From the NCBI RefSeq assembly GCF_002355415.1, contig NZ_AP014936.1:310001-374000 (forward strand): a DNA stretch of 64,000 nt. The letters run 5' to 3'. Shown piece after piece: positions 45,222 to 53,874 of the stretch. The position numbers and the translations under genes were made by a program. The notes under the pieces are model-generated. The model made no database searches, was not told the origin of the DNA, and saw only the letters and a list, made by a program, of their open reading frames with translations. This DNA is from Sulfurifustis variabilis. Lineage in GTDB: Bacteria; Pseudomonadota; Gammaproteobacteria; Acidiferrobacterales; Sulfurifustaceae. Each line of letters begins with the position of its first letter. Within the stretch, counting starts at the first letter, position 1.

Positions 45222-45551
45222 GTGGAGACGGAAGGAGCCGTGCCGGTCGAGTTCGACGAGGACGGTCTGCTCAAGGACCCCGGGACCTGGAGCGAAGCGC
45301 TCGCGCAGGAGATCGCGCGGCGCAACGGCATCGTGGCGCTGACGCCCGACCACTGGGAAGTGATCCGCACGCTGCGCGAGCACTACGCGCGGCACGGGGT
45401 CGCGCCGGCCATGTACCACGTATGCCGCTCGCACGGGAAAGGCCCGTTCTGGGTGCACGACCTCTTCCACACCTGCCTGAACGCCTGGCGCGTCGCCGGC
45501 CTCCCGAATCCCGGCGAGGAGGCGAAGACGTACCTGAGCGACGCCTACTGA
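45222..45551 (+). CDS. DsrC/TusE-family protein lacking the C-terminal cysteines
   Basis: 109 residues from the GTG at 45222, which has GGAGGT 5 nt upstream (an in-frame GTG at 45177 lacks one). The family fold is clear: FDEDGLLKDPGTWSEALAQEIARRNGIVALTPDHWEVIRTLREHY. The carrier cysteines at the C-terminus of DsrC/TusE (…PTGC/CI) are replaced by NPGEEAKTYLSDAY, so it cannot carry sulfur in the usual way. Cysteine-less members have been suggested to be regulators. Placed between nirJ and nirN, so a role in nitrite reductase expression or maturation is possible. Confidence 0.8.
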   Translation: METEGAVPVEFDEDGLLKDPGTWSEALAQEIARRNGIVALTPDHWEVIRTLREHYARHGVAPAMYHVCRSHGKGPFWVHDLFHTCLNAWRVAGLPNPGEEAKTYLSDAY

Positions 45552-45576
45552 CGGCGTCCGCGGTCCGGCCGAGCGC

Positions 45577-46056
45577 GTGACCCCCGAGGAGCAGCGGACG
45601 CTCGCGCGTCTGCTCGGCGCTTCGCGCTGGGCGGCCCTCGCGACGTCGCGCGACGACGAGCCGTTCGCGTCGTGGGTCGCCGTCGCGCCCGAACCGGACC
45701 TCGCGCGGTTCCTGCTGCACCTCAGCCGGCTCGCGCGTCACACCCGCTACCTCGCCGTCAACCCCCGGGCCGCGCTCGCCTTCACCGAGCCCGACAGCGA
45801 TCCGGGCCGCGATCCGCAGACGCTCGCGCGCGTGACCGTGCAGGGCACGGTCGCCATCGTGCCGAGAGGGAGCGCGGAGTACGCGGCCGAGCGCGAGCGC
45901 TATCTCGCGCGCCTGCCGCACGCCGAGCGGACCTTCGCGCTCGGCGATTTCGAGCTCCACCGTTTCGTCGCGGAGAGCGCCCGGTACGTGCCGGGCTTCG
46001 GGCGCGTGCACCGCCTGATGCCCGACGACCTGCGCGCGCTCGCCCGGGAGGATTGA
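45577..46056 (+). CDS. HugZ/pyridoxamine 5'-phosphate oxidase-like split-barrel protein
   Basis: 159 residues from GTG. The split-barrel flavin/heme-binding fold is recognisable from LLGASRWAALATSRDDEPFASWVAVAPEPD, LHLSRLARHTRYLAVNPRAALAFTEP and RVTVQGTVAIVP. The C-terminal FELHRFVAESARYVPGFGRVHRL resembles HugZ heme-utilisation proteins, where it holds the heme ligand His. Inside the nir operon it could bind a tetrapyrrole; function here unproven. Confidence 0.78.
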   Translation: MTPEEQRTLARLLGASRWAALATSRDDEPFASWVAVAPEPDLARFLLHLSRLARHTRYLAVNPRAALAFTEPDSDPGRDPQTLARVTVQGTVAIVPRGSAEYAAERERYLARLPHAERTFALGDFELHRFVAESARYVPGFGRVHRLMPDDLRALARED

Positions 46057-46057
46057 G

Positions 46058-47602
46058 ATGCGCGTGCCCGTGCTCGCCCTGTGTCTCGCCGTGCTGCCGC
46101 TTTCCGCTCCGGCGGACGACGCCGCCGCGCTCTACCGGGAGCACTGCGCGGGCTGCCACGGGCCCGATCGCCTCGGCGGCATGGGCCCGGCGCTCCTGCC
46201 CGAGAACCTCGGCCGGTTGCGCAAGAGCGAGGCCCTCCACGTGATCCGGGACGGGCGCCCGGCCACCCAGATGCCCGGCTTCGGCGGCAAGCTCGCGGAG
46301 CGCGAGATCGCGAGCCTCGCGGAGCTCGTGTACCGGCCGCTTCCGGAAATCCCGCGCTGGGATCTCGCCGAAATGCGCGCCTCGCACGTGATGCACCTGA
46401 AGGCCGGCGAAAAGCGCGCGGACAAGCCCGTCTTCGATGCCGATCCCCTCAATCTCTTCATCGTGGTCGAGCTCGGCGACCACCATGCGACGCTGCTGGA
46501 CGGCGACCGCTTCGAGCCGATCCTTCGCTTCCCGACGCGCTTCGCGCTGCACGGCGGCCCGAAGTACTCGCCCGACGGCCGCTACGTCTACTTCGCCTCG
46601 CGCGACGGCTGGATCTCGAAGTTCGACATCTGGAACCTCAAGTACGTCGCCGAGATCCGCGCGGGCATCAACACGCGCAACCTCGCCGTGTCGAGCGACG
46701 GCAAGTACGTGATGGTCGGCAACTACCTGCCGCACGCGCTGGTCGTGCTCGACGCGCGCGACCTCGCGCCGCTCAAGGTGATCCCCGTGCGGGACGACGC
46801 CGGCAAGAGCTCGCGCGTGTCGGCCGTCTATGACGCCGGGCCGCGGAAGAGCTTCATCGCCGCGCTCAAGGACATCCCGGAGGTGTGGGAGGTGCCCTAC
46901 GACCCCGACCACGAGCCGATCTACCCGGGCTACGTCCACGACTACCGCATGGGCGAGGCGATCGCCGCCAGGGGCCCGTTCCCCGTGCGGCGCATCAAGC
47001 TCGACGACTACCTGGACGACTTCTTTTTCGACCCGCCGTATCGCCACCTCATCGGCGCGGCGCGCGAGGGAAAGAACGGGCAGGTCGTGAGCCTGCTCGT
47101 CGGGCGCAAGATCGCGGACGTGGAGCTGCCCGGGCTGCCGCACCTCGGCAGCGGCATCACCTGGGACTATCGCGGCAAGCCGGTGCTGGCGACGCCCAAC
47201 CTGAAGGAGGGAACGATCTCGATCATCGACATGACGCAGTGGAAGACGATCAGGCGCATCGAGACGCTCGGGCCGGGTTTCTTCCTTCGCTCGCACGAGG
47301 GCACGCGCTACGCCTGGGCGGACAACATGATGAGTCCGCGCAAGGACACGATCCAGCTCATCGACAAGGAAACGCTCACGGTCGCCCGGGCGCTCACGCC
47401 CGCGCCGGGCAAGACCGCGGCGCACGTCGAGTTCACGCGCGACGGGAAGTACGCGCTGGTCTCGGTGTGGGAAATGGACGGCGCGCTCGTCGTCTACGAC
47501 GCCCGGACGCTCGAGGAGGTCAAGCGCCTCCCCATGAAAAAGCCCTCGGGCAAGTACAACGTGCACAACAAGATCACGCGCTCGTCGGGGACGAGCCACT
47601 GA
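46058..47602 (+). CDS. nirN: Heme d1 biosynthesis c-type cytochrome NirN
   Basis: 514 residues, signal peptide then a monoheme c domain (CAGCH, 30-34) and a d1-type propeller. NirN rather than NirS is indicated by the shorter N-terminus and by paralogue-typical HVMHLKAGEKR and YDPDHEPIYPGYVHDYRMGEA segments. NirN introduces the acrylate double bond of heme d1 and hands the cofactor to NirS. Starts 1 bp after the HugZ-like gene. Confidence 0.9.
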   Translation: MRVPVLALCLAVLPLSAPADDAAALYREHCAGCHGPDRLGGMGPALLPENLGRLRKSEALHVIRDGRPATQMPGFGGKLAEREIASLAELVYRPLPEIPRWDLAEMRASHVMHLKAGEKRADKPVFDADPLNLFIVVELGDHHATLLDGDRFEPILRFPTRFALHGGPKYSPDGRYVYFASRDGWISKFDIWNLKYVAEIRAGINTRNLAVSSDGKYVMVGNYLPHALVVLDARDLAPLKVIPVRDDAGKSSRVSAVYDAGPRKSFIAALKDIPEVWEVPYDPDHEPIYPGYVHDYRMGEAIAARGPFPVRRIKLDDYLDDFFFDPPYRHLIGAAREGKNGQVVSLLVGRKIADVELPGLPHLGSGITWDYRGKPVLATPNLKEGTISIIDMTQWKTIRRIETLGPGFFLRSHEGTRYAWADNMMSPRKDTIQLIDKETLTVARALTPAPGKTAAHVEFTRDGKYALVSVWEMDGALVVYDARTLEEVKRLPMKKPSGKYNVHNKITRSSGTSH

Positions 47603-47650
47603 ACCCGCCAGGCGCGTAACGGCGCTGCGCCGCGGGCCGGCCCGCCGAGG

Positions 47651-47664
47651 TTGACCTGGATCAA
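47651..47664. promoter_or_regulatory. FNR/DNR-type box upstream of the radical SAM gene
   Basis: TTGACCTGGATCAA. A TAGCAT -10-like hexamer at 47687-47692 overlaps the ATG at 47691 and predicts transcript start ~47699, so translation likely starts at the ATG at 47703, nearly leaderless. Confidence 0.75.
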
Positions 47665-47702
47665 AGCGAGCCCGCGGGCGTGGACCTAGCATGCCCGCTC
47701 TG

Positions 47703-48319
47703 ATGGCCCCCACCGTCCCCGTAGTCGGCTACGACCGAGACGCCAACCGGTATCTCAGCATCACGACCGGTGCACGCTGCGGTGCGCGTTCTGCCCGAAG
47801 TTCCGCGGCTCGTGGACGCTCGACGGGCTCGACCTGCGTCTTTCCCGCGAACCGACCGTGGACGAGATCGTGGCCGCCGCCGGCGAGCCTGCGCGCTACG
47901 AGGAGATCGTCTTCGGCGGGCTCGGCGAGCCGACCCTGCGGCTCTACGACCTGATGGCCGCCGCGCTGCGACTCCACGGGCGCGGGGCGCGGATCCGCCT
48001 GCAGACGGACGGCCTCGCGAGCCTCGTCTACGGCCGGGACGTGACGCCCGATCTCGAGGGCGGGATCGACGCGCTGTCGGTTTCGCTCAACGCACAGGAC
48101 GAGCAGACCTACAACCGCTACTGCCGGCCGATGCTGCCCGGCGCCTATCGCGCCATGCTCGACTTCGTGGCGCGCGCCCGCGAGTTCGTCCCGGACATCG
48201 TGCTCACCGCCACCCCCGGTCTGGACGACGTGGACATGGCCGCCTGCGAGCGCCTCGCCGGCGAGCTCGGCGTCAAGTTCGGCACGCGCGGGCACGATGA
48301 GATGAACTGCCGTCAATGA
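47703..48319 (+). pseudogene. TatD-associated radical SAM protein, frameshifted
   Basis: Two overlapping frames make one protein. Frame 1 reads MAPTVPVVGYDRDANRYLSIT up to ~47766. The frame beginning there continues RCTLRCAFCPKFRGSWTLDG, with the radical SAM CxxxCxxC, then EEIVFGGLGEPTLRL and SLNAQDEQTYNRYCRPMLPGAYRAMLDF to a normal end at 48319. The expected ITNRCT needs one extra base (acgaaccgg) where the sequence has acgaccgg, so a single A is missing at about 47766. Either a recent loss or a sequencing error. The family accompanies TatD nucleases; function unknown. Under an FNR-type box and upstream of ubiU. Confidence 0.8.
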
Positions 48320-48340
48320 GCGGCGCCCGGGCCTAGCCGC

Positions 48341-49336
48341 GTGGAGCTCGTCTGCCCGGCCGGGACGCTCCCGGCGCTGAGAACCGCGATCGACCACGGC
48401 GCCGACGCCGTGTACGTCGGATTTCGCGACGGGACGAACGCGCGCAACTTCCCCGGCCTCAACTTCACGCCCGACGACGTGCGCGCCGGCGTCGCCTACG
48501 CCCACGCGCACGGGCGCAAGGTCCTGCTCGCGCTGAACGTGTACCCGCGGCCCCGACAATGGAAACGCGCGCGCGAGGCGGTGGATCGCGCCGCCGAGTG
48601 CGGCGTGGACGCGATCATCATGGCCGACCCGGGGCTCCTCGCGTACGCGGCGCGGGCGCACCCGGATCTGCGCCTGCATCTGTCGGTGCAGGGCTCGGCG
48701 ACCAACCACGAAGCGATCGGTTTCTACGCCCGGCATTTCGGCGTGCGTCGCGTCGTGCTGCCGCGCGTGCTCTCGGCGGCCCAGGTCGCGGCGATCGTCC
48801 GGCGCGTGGACGTCGAGGTCGAGGTCTTCGGTTTCGGCAGCCTGTGCGTGATGGTCGAGGGGCGCTGCGCGCTCTCCTCCTACGCGACCGGCGACTCGCC
48901 GAACTCGAGCGGCGTCTGCTCTCCGGCGCACGCGGTCCGCTGGGAAGAGAGCCGAAACGTGCGGCGCTCGCGCCTGAACGGGGTGCTGATCGACGTCTAC
49001 GGCCCGGACGAGCCGGCGGGCTATCCGACCCTGTGCAAGGGCCGGTTCGAGGTGGGCGACCATACCTATTATGCCCTGGAGGAGCCGACGAGCCTCAACG
49101 TCCTGCCCATCCTGCCCGAGCTCGCCCGCGCCGGCGTGGCGGCGATCAAGGTCGAGGGGCGCCAGCGCAGCCCGGCCTACGTGGCGACGGTCACGCGCAC
49201 GCTGCGCGCCGCGCTCGACGCGTACCGTGCCGACCCCGAGGGTTTCGTCTCCCGTGCCGACTGGAACGCCGCGCTCGCCCGCCTCGCCGAGGGAAGCTGC
49301 TCGACGCTCGGCGCCTATCACCGGCCGTGGCAGTAG
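48341..49336 (+). CDS. ubiU: O2-independent ubiquinone hydroxylation protein UbiU (peptidase U32 family)
   Basis: 331 residues from GTG. Cysteines 169, 176, 193 and 232 coincide exactly in number with the four [4Fe-4S] ligands of E. coli UbiU. Opens MELVCPAGTLPALRTAIDHGADAVYVGF. With UbiV and UbiT it hydroxylates the quinone ring without oxygen, using prephenate as oxygen donor in E. coli. Fits a quinone-dependent denitrifier. Confidence 0.93.
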   Translation: MELVCPAGTLPALRTAIDHGADAVYVGFRDGTNARNFPGLNFTPDDVRAGVAYAHAHGRKVLLALNVYPRPRQWKRAREAVDRAAECGVDAIIMADPGLLAYAARAHPDLRLHLSVQGSATNHEAIGFYARHFGVRRVVLPRVLSAAQVAAIVRRVDVEVEVFGFGSLCVMVEGRCALSSYATGDSPNSSGVCSPAHAVRWEESRNVRRSRLNGVLIDVYGPDEPAGYPTLCKGRFEVGDHTYYALEEPTSLNVLPILPELARAGVAAIKVEGRQRSPAYVATVTRTLRAALDAYRADPEGFVSRADWNAALARLAEGSCSTLGAYHRPWQ

Positions 49337-49434
49337 AAAGGCAATGTTGAATTTTGGATGCTCAATGTTGAATAAGAGAGGTGCGCTTCGCGCACACATC
49401 AATTAAACATTCAAAATTCAACACTCGAACTTCG
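49337..49434. repeat. Intergenic imperfect hairpin, type B, copy 2
   Basis: Between ubiU and ubiV: aatgttgaattttgg…caatgttgaat on the left, attaaacattcaaaattcaac on the right, and a gtgcgcttcgcgcac core. Related to 42712-42818. Confidence 0.65.
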
Positions 49435-50325
49435 ATGAAGTTATCGCTGGGTCCCATCCTTTACTTCTGGGAACGCGACGCGGTCTTCGACTTCTACCGT
49501 AAGGTCGCGGACGCGCCTGTCGACGTCGTGTATCTCGGCGAGGTGGTGTGCTCCAAGCGCCGCCGGCTGCGGCGCGACGACTGGCTCGCGATCGGCGAGG
49601 CGCTCGCCGCGGCGGGCAAGGAGGTCGTTTTCTCCACGCTCGCGCTCATCGAAGCGGAGTCGGAGGTTTCGTCGCTGAGGCGCACCGTGGAAAACGGGCG
49701 CTTCGCCGTCGAGGCGAACGACATGGCGGGCGTAAGCCTGCTCGAGGGCCGATCCTTCGTCGCCGGGCCGCACCTCAACGTCTACAACGCGGACACCCTC
49801 GCGCTGCTCTCCGCGGCCGGCGCGCGGCGCTGGGTCATGCCGGTCGAGCTCGATGCGGGCACCCTCGAGGACATGCAGGCCGCGCGCCCGGCCGGCATGG
49901 AAACCGAAATCTTCGCGTTCGGGCGGCTGCCGCTCGCCTTCTCGGCGCGGTGCTTCACCGCGCGCGCACACAACCTGGCGAAGGACGACTGCGGCTTTCG
50001 CTGCGGCGACGACCCGGAGGGCATGGCGCTGCGCACGCGCGAGGGCCAGGCGTTCCTCACCCTCAACGGCATCCAGGTGCAGTCGGCCGGGACCTACAAC
50101 CTCATCCGCGAGCTGCCCGAGCTCGAGCGCCTGGGCGTCGACATCGCGCGGCTTTCGCCCCAGCCCCGGGGGATGGACGCGGTGATCGCCGCGTTCCGCG
50201 ACGTGATCGATCGGCGCCGGGACCCGGGCGACGCCTGCGCGTCGCTCGCTCCGCACCTCGCGCACGGGTCGTGCAACGGCTACTGGCGCGGCGAGGCGGG
50301 CATGACGTGGAACGCGCCCGCTTGA
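49435..50325 (+). CDS. ubiV: O2-independent ubiquinone hydroxylation protein UbiV
   Basis: 296 residues, U32-family partner of UbiU. The iron-sulfur cysteines are C39 (YLGEVVCSKRR), C173, C186 and C190 (FSARCFTARAHNLAKDDCGFRC), the expected C-x(12)-C-x(3)-C arrangement. Forms a heterodimer with UbiU. The following gene starts inside its 3' end. Confidence 0.93.
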   Translation: MKLSLGPILYFWERDAVFDFYRKVADAPVDVVYLGEVVCSKRRRLRRDDWLAIGEALAAAGKEVVFSTLALIEAESEVSSLRRTVENGRFAVEANDMAGVSLLEGRSFVAGPHLNVYNADTLALLSAAGARRWVMPVELDAGTLEDMQAARPAGMETEIFAFGRLPLAFSARCFTARAHNLAKDDCGFRCGDDPEGMALRTREGQAFLTLNGIQVQSAGTYNLIRELPELERLGVDIARLSPQPRGMDAVIAAFRDVIDRRRDPGDACASLAPHLAHGSCNGYWRGEAGMTWNAPA

Positions 50326-51833
50326 GCCGCACGCCCCTCGCCGTGTTCGAGGCGGGGCTGGACGACGGAGCCGCGCACACCGTGCACGATGCCGCGCAGC
50401 GCGCCGCGAGCAGGACGACTGCGTGGCTGCGGTTCCACCGCTACCGTCCCTGCGCGAGCCTCGGCCGCCACGAGGTCGCCGGCCACGCGATCCGCGCCGG
50501 CTGGTGCAGCGAGCAGGGCATCGGCGTCGTGCGACGCGAGAGCGGCGGCACCGCCGTCTTTCTCGACCCCGATCAGCTCTGCCTCACGCTGACCTTCCCG
50601 CGCCCGCCGGGCGGCGCGGCGCTCGCGTGGCTGCCGCGCCTCGCCCGGGCGGTCGCCGCGAGTCTCGCCCGGCTCGGCCTCGGTGCGCGCTACGCGCCGC
50701 CGCACGAGATCGAGGTCGCCGGGCGCCGGCTCGCCTTCGTCTTCCTCGACGCCGGTCGCGCGAGCGTGCTGTTCCATGCGTTCCTGCACCTTCGCGCCGA
50801 CGTCGAGACCCATCTCCGGGCGCTGCGCATGCCGCTCGAAAAGCTGAGCCCCCGCGGAATGCAGACGGCACGCGACCGCATCGCGACCCTGGACGGATCC
50901 GGCATCCGGCGCGAAGACGCGATCACGGCGCTCGCCGACGGGCTGAAAGCGCTCGGTTTCGCGCCCGCCCCGGTCTCGCCGCCCGAGTGGCTGCACCCTA
51001 CCGTCGGACGTTCCCTTCCCGTTCGAGCCGACGAAGACTGGTCGCACGAGCTCGACGCCTGGCAGCACGGCTTCATCACCGTTCCCGGAGGCGTGCTGCA
51101 CGCGCGCGTGCGGCAGGATGCGGCCAGCGGGCGGATCGCGCGCCTCGAGCTGGCGGGGAGCGCGCACGTCCATCCGTCGAACGCCTTCTCCGCCTTGAGC
51201 GCGTCGCTCCGCGGGGCGACGCTCGAGTCGCTCGATGAGCGCATCGCGCGGGCCTGCGCGAGGACGAAATACGAATTCCTCGGCTTCACGGCCGCGGACC
51301 TCGGCCGGCTGATCCGCCGCGCGCTATGGCGCCAGCGCGAGGAAGCGGCGTTCGCCCTCGATCGTCGGGCCGCGAACACGCTGATGGTCCACGGCCCGCT
51401 CTCCGCCGGGCAGGTGGTGACCGTCGCCGGCGCGCTGCTGGTGCCCTACTGCGCCAAGCCGACGTGGTGCAAATGGCGGCACCGCGACGGCTGCCCGGAA
51501 TGCGGCCGATGCGAGGCGGGCGAGGCCTACCGGCTCGCCCGCGCCCTGGGGCTGCGCGTGCACACGATCACGAGCTACGAGCATCTGCGCGAGACGCTGG
51601 CGCGGCTCGCCGGCAACGGCGTGCGGGCGTACGTGGGGATGTGCTGCCACCATTTTTATATCAAGCGCGCCCGGGCCTTCGAGGAGGCGGGGATGCCGGC
51701 GCTGCTGCTCGATATCGGCGGTTCGAACTGCTACGAGCTGCGCCAGGAGGAGGCGGCGTACGCGGGGCGGTTCGCCGCGCAGGCGCGGATCGACGTCGCG
51801 GTGCTCAGGAACGTGCTCGCGGCACGCCGCTGA
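50307..51833 (+). CDS. Lipoate-ligase-like domain fused to DUF116, in the ubiUVT cluster
   Basis: 508 residues from a GTG at 50307 inside ubiV. Residues ~1-240 follow the LplA/LipM/BirA fold: FHRYRPCASLGRHEV, VVRRESGGTAVFLDPDQLCLTLTF (cf. RRSGGGAVYHD). At the ligase lysine position it has AGRRLAFVFLD instead of GRKISGNA, so the catalytic Lys is missing. Residues ~290-370 form a lipoate-ligase C-like region. The DUF116 domain (~365-490) carries a Cys array: YCAKPTWCKWRHRDGCPECGRC (382-402), GMCCHH (446-447) and SNCYEL (475), suited to an FeS cluster. Unknown function; its position suggests a part in anaerobic quinone synthesis or an FeS/lipoyl-like carrier step. Confidence 0.75.
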   Translation: MERARLSRTPLAVFEAGLDDGAAHTVHDAAQRAASRTTAWLRFHRYRPCASLGRHEVAGHAIRAGWCSEQGIGVVRRESGGTAVFLDPDQLCLTLTFPRPPGGAALAWLPRLARAVAASLARLGLGARYAPPHEIEVAGRRLAFVFLDAGRASVLFHAFLHLRADVETHLRALRMPLEKLSPRGMQTARDRIATLDGSGIRREDAITALADGLKALGFAPAPVSPPEWLHPTVGRSLPVRADEDWSHELDAWQHGFITVPGGVLHARVRQDAASGRIARLELAGSAHVHPSNAFSALSASLRGATLESLDERIARACARTKYEFLGFTAADLGRLIRRALWRQREEAAFALDRRAANTLMVHGPLSAGQVVTVAGALLVPYCAKPTWCKWRHRDGCPECGRCEAGEAYRLARALGLRVHTITSYEHLRETLARLAGNGVRAYVGMCCHHFYIKRARAFEEAGMPALLLDIGGSNCYELRQEEAAYAGRFAAQARIDVAVLRNVLAARR

Positions 51834-52311
51834 CGCCGGACAACCGGCGCGCGAGCGGGGTCGCCCGCAGGAGACCGAGGGCGAGCCGCGCGGGCGCTCC
51901 CCCGAGGACGTCGCGGACGTGCGCCTCGAGGTCGTACTCGAGCGCGTCCAGCAGGTTCTTCACGTGCAGCCCCGCCTCGGTCTCTCCCTCGAGGGAGAGG
52001 CGCCGGTTGAAGAAGAGCGTGTCCGGATCTTCCCGGCGCAGCGCGAGGGCGAGGAAGTCCTCCACGCGGCCCCGGATGCGCACGTGCGGCTCCGCGCCCG
52101 CCGCCGCGCGCAGCCCGACGGGCGTGATCTCGAAGTCGAGGACCGAGCCCCCGTCCGTGATCTCCAGGCGCACGCGCTTGCCGGCGAGCTCGGCGAGGCG
52201 CGCGCGCAAGGGTTGCCCGCGCAGCAGATGCGTGAAGATGGCGGCAAGGACCGCCGTATGGGCGCGGTCGGGAACCGCGCGGAGCCAGAGCGTGAGCGGA
52301 TCGGGGAGCAC
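51805..52311 (-). CDS. ubiT: Ubiquinone biosynthesis accessory factor UbiT (SCP2 domain)
   Basis: 168 residues, SCP2 sterol-carrier fold: LAGKRVRLEITDGGSVLDFEITPVGLRAA, FLALALRREDPDTLFFNRRLSLEGETEAGLHVKNLLDALEY. UbiT binds the isoprenoid tail and is required for O2-independent ubiquinone synthesis with UbiUV. Transcribed toward the lipoate-ligase-like gene with a 29-bp overlap of 3' ends. Confidence 0.9.
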   Translation of the reverse strand: MLPDPLTLWLRAVPDRAHTAVLAAIFTHLLRGQPLRARLAELAGKRVRLEITDGGSVLDFEITPVGLRAAAGAEPHVRIRGRVEDFLALALRREDPDTLFFNRRLSLEGETEAGLHVKNLLDALEYDLEAHVRDVLGGAPARLALGLLRATPLARRLSGVSGVPRARS

Positions 52312-52344
52312 GCGGGGATTCTAGGCAGGGCGCCGTGCGCCTCA

Positions 52345-52358
52345 TTGACCTGGATCAA
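52345..52358. promoter_or_regulatory. FNR/DNR-type box upstream of ubiD
   Basis: TTGACCTGGATCAA, identical to the box at 47651. Its centre is 41.5 bp before the ubiD ATG, with TAAGGT at the -10 position (52381-52386), so the mRNA should start at the ATG. Confidence 0.75.
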
Positions 52359-52392
52359 TCCAACGTCGAGGCGGCTGCCCTAAGGTCTCGCC

Positions 52393-53865
52393 ATGCCGTA
52401 CGCGAGCCTGCGGGAGTTTCTCGCGCACCTCGAGCGCGAGGGCGACCTGAAGCGCGTGCGCGCCCCGATCGACTCCGTGTTCGAGACCACCGAGCTCTGC
52501 CACCGGGCGTTGCGCGCCGACGGGCCGGCGCTGCTGTGCGAGCACGTCAAGGGCTCGGGCGTGCCGTTTCTCGGGAACCTCTTCGGCAGCCCCCGGCGCA
52601 TCGCGCGCGCCGTCGGCCGCTCTTCGATCGGCGAGCTGCGCGATGTCGGGCGACTGCTGGCCTTCCTGAAGGAACCCTCGCTGCCGACCACGCTGCCCGA
52701 GGCGCTCGCCCGCGCCGGCGATTTCCGACCCGTGCTGCACGCGCGGCCGCGTCGCGTCTCGGAGGCGCCCTGCCAGGAGAAGGTGGTCGAAGGGACGGCC
52801 GTCGACATTGCCCATTTGCCCATCCAGACGTGCTGGCCGGAGGACGCGGGGCGCCTCGTCACGCTCGGGCTCGTCGTGACGCGCGGGCCGTACAAGGAGC
52901 GGCTGAACGTCGGAATCTATCGCCAGCAGGTGCTTGGACCGAACAGGGTGATCATGCGCTGGCTCGCGCACCGGGGTGGGGCGATCGATTTCCGCGAGTG
53001 GCAGGAGGCACATCCCGGCGGGCGTTTTCCGGTCGCGGTCGTCATCGGTGCCGATCCGGCGACGCTGCTCGCCGCCGTCACGCCCGTCCCGGACACGCTC
53101 TCCGAGTACGACTTCGCGGGGCTCCTGCGCGGCGCGCGCACCGAGCTCGTGAAGTGCCGCACGAGCGATCTCGAGGTGCCCGCAACGGCGGAGATCGTGC
53201 TCGAGGGTCACATCGAGCCGGGCGAGGAGGCGCTCGAGGGGCCGTTCGGCGACCACACCGGCTACTACAACGCGCAGGCGATGTTCCCGGTGCTGACGAT
53301 CACCTGCATGACGCACCGCCGCGATCCGATCTACCAGGGAAGCTACATGGGACGTTCGCCGTACGACGAGCCGTCGGTGCTCGCGATGGCGCTCAACGAG
53401 GTGTACATCCCGCTCCTGCAGAAGCAGTTCCCCGAGATCGTCGACTTCTATCTCCCGCCCGAGGCCTGCTCGTACCGGATCGCCGTGGTCGCCATCAAGA
53501 AGCGCTACGCCGGCCATGCGCGGCGCGTGATGTTCGGCGTGTGGTCGAGCCTGCGGCAGTTCACCTACACGAAGTTCGTCATCGTCGTGGACGACGACAT
53601 CGACGCGCGCGACTGGAAGGAGGTCGTGTGGGCGCTGGCGACGCGCATGGACCCCGCGCGGGACGCGGTCATCGTCGACCGCACGCCCATCGATTACCTC
53701 GACTTCGCGAGCCCGGTCGCCGGCCTCGGCGGCAAGATCGGCTTCGACGCGACCAACAAGTGGCCGGGCGAGACGGACCGCGTGTGGGGCAGGCCGATCC
53801 GCCAGCGCGACGACGTGAAGCGGCGCGTCGATGCCCTGTGGGATGACCTGGGCCTCGGTCGCTGA
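52393..53865 (+). CDS. ubiD: UbiD family decarboxylase (4-hydroxy-3-polyprenylbenzoate decarboxylase)
   Basis: 490 residues. Opens [33 protein letters not shown] and has the prenylated-FMN pocket stretches [26 protein letters not shown] and [35 protein letters not shown], with the conserved Glu in EGPFGDHTG. Near-identical in layout to E. coli UbiD, which decarboxylates the ubiquinone precursor. UbiX is not in the window. Own FNR-type box, divergent from ubiT. Confidence 0.92.
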   Translation: MPYASLREFLAHLEREGDLKRVRAPIDSVFETTELCHRALRADGPALLCEHVKGSGVPFLGNLFGSPRRIARAVGRSSIGELRDVGRLLAFLKEPSLPTTLPEALARAGDFRPVLHARPRRVSEAPCQEKVVEGTAVDIAHLPIQTCWPEDAGRLVTLGLVVTRGPYKERLNVGIYRQQVLGPNRVIMRWLAHRGGAIDFREWQEAHPGGRFPVAVVIGADPATLLAAVTPVPDTLSEYDFAGLLRGARTELVKCRTSDLEVPATAEIVLEGHIEPGEEALEGPFGDHTGYYNAQAMFPVLTITCMTHRRDPIYQGSYMGRSPYDEPSVLAMALNEVYIPLLQKQFPEIVDFYLPPEACSYRIAVVAIKKRYAGHARRVMFGVWSSLRQFTYTKFVIVVDDDIDARDWKEVVWALATRMDPARDAVIVDRTPIDYLDFASPVAGLGGKIGFDATNKWPGETDRVWGRPIRQRDDVKRRVDALWDDLGLGR

Positions 53866-53874
53866 CTGCCCGGC

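Noticed and set aside
47691-47702. ATG at 47691 as start of the radical SAM gene
   Set aside because: It overlaps the TAGCAT -10-like hexamer expected from the FNR-type box; the ATG at 47703 is in the same frame and after the predicted transcript start.
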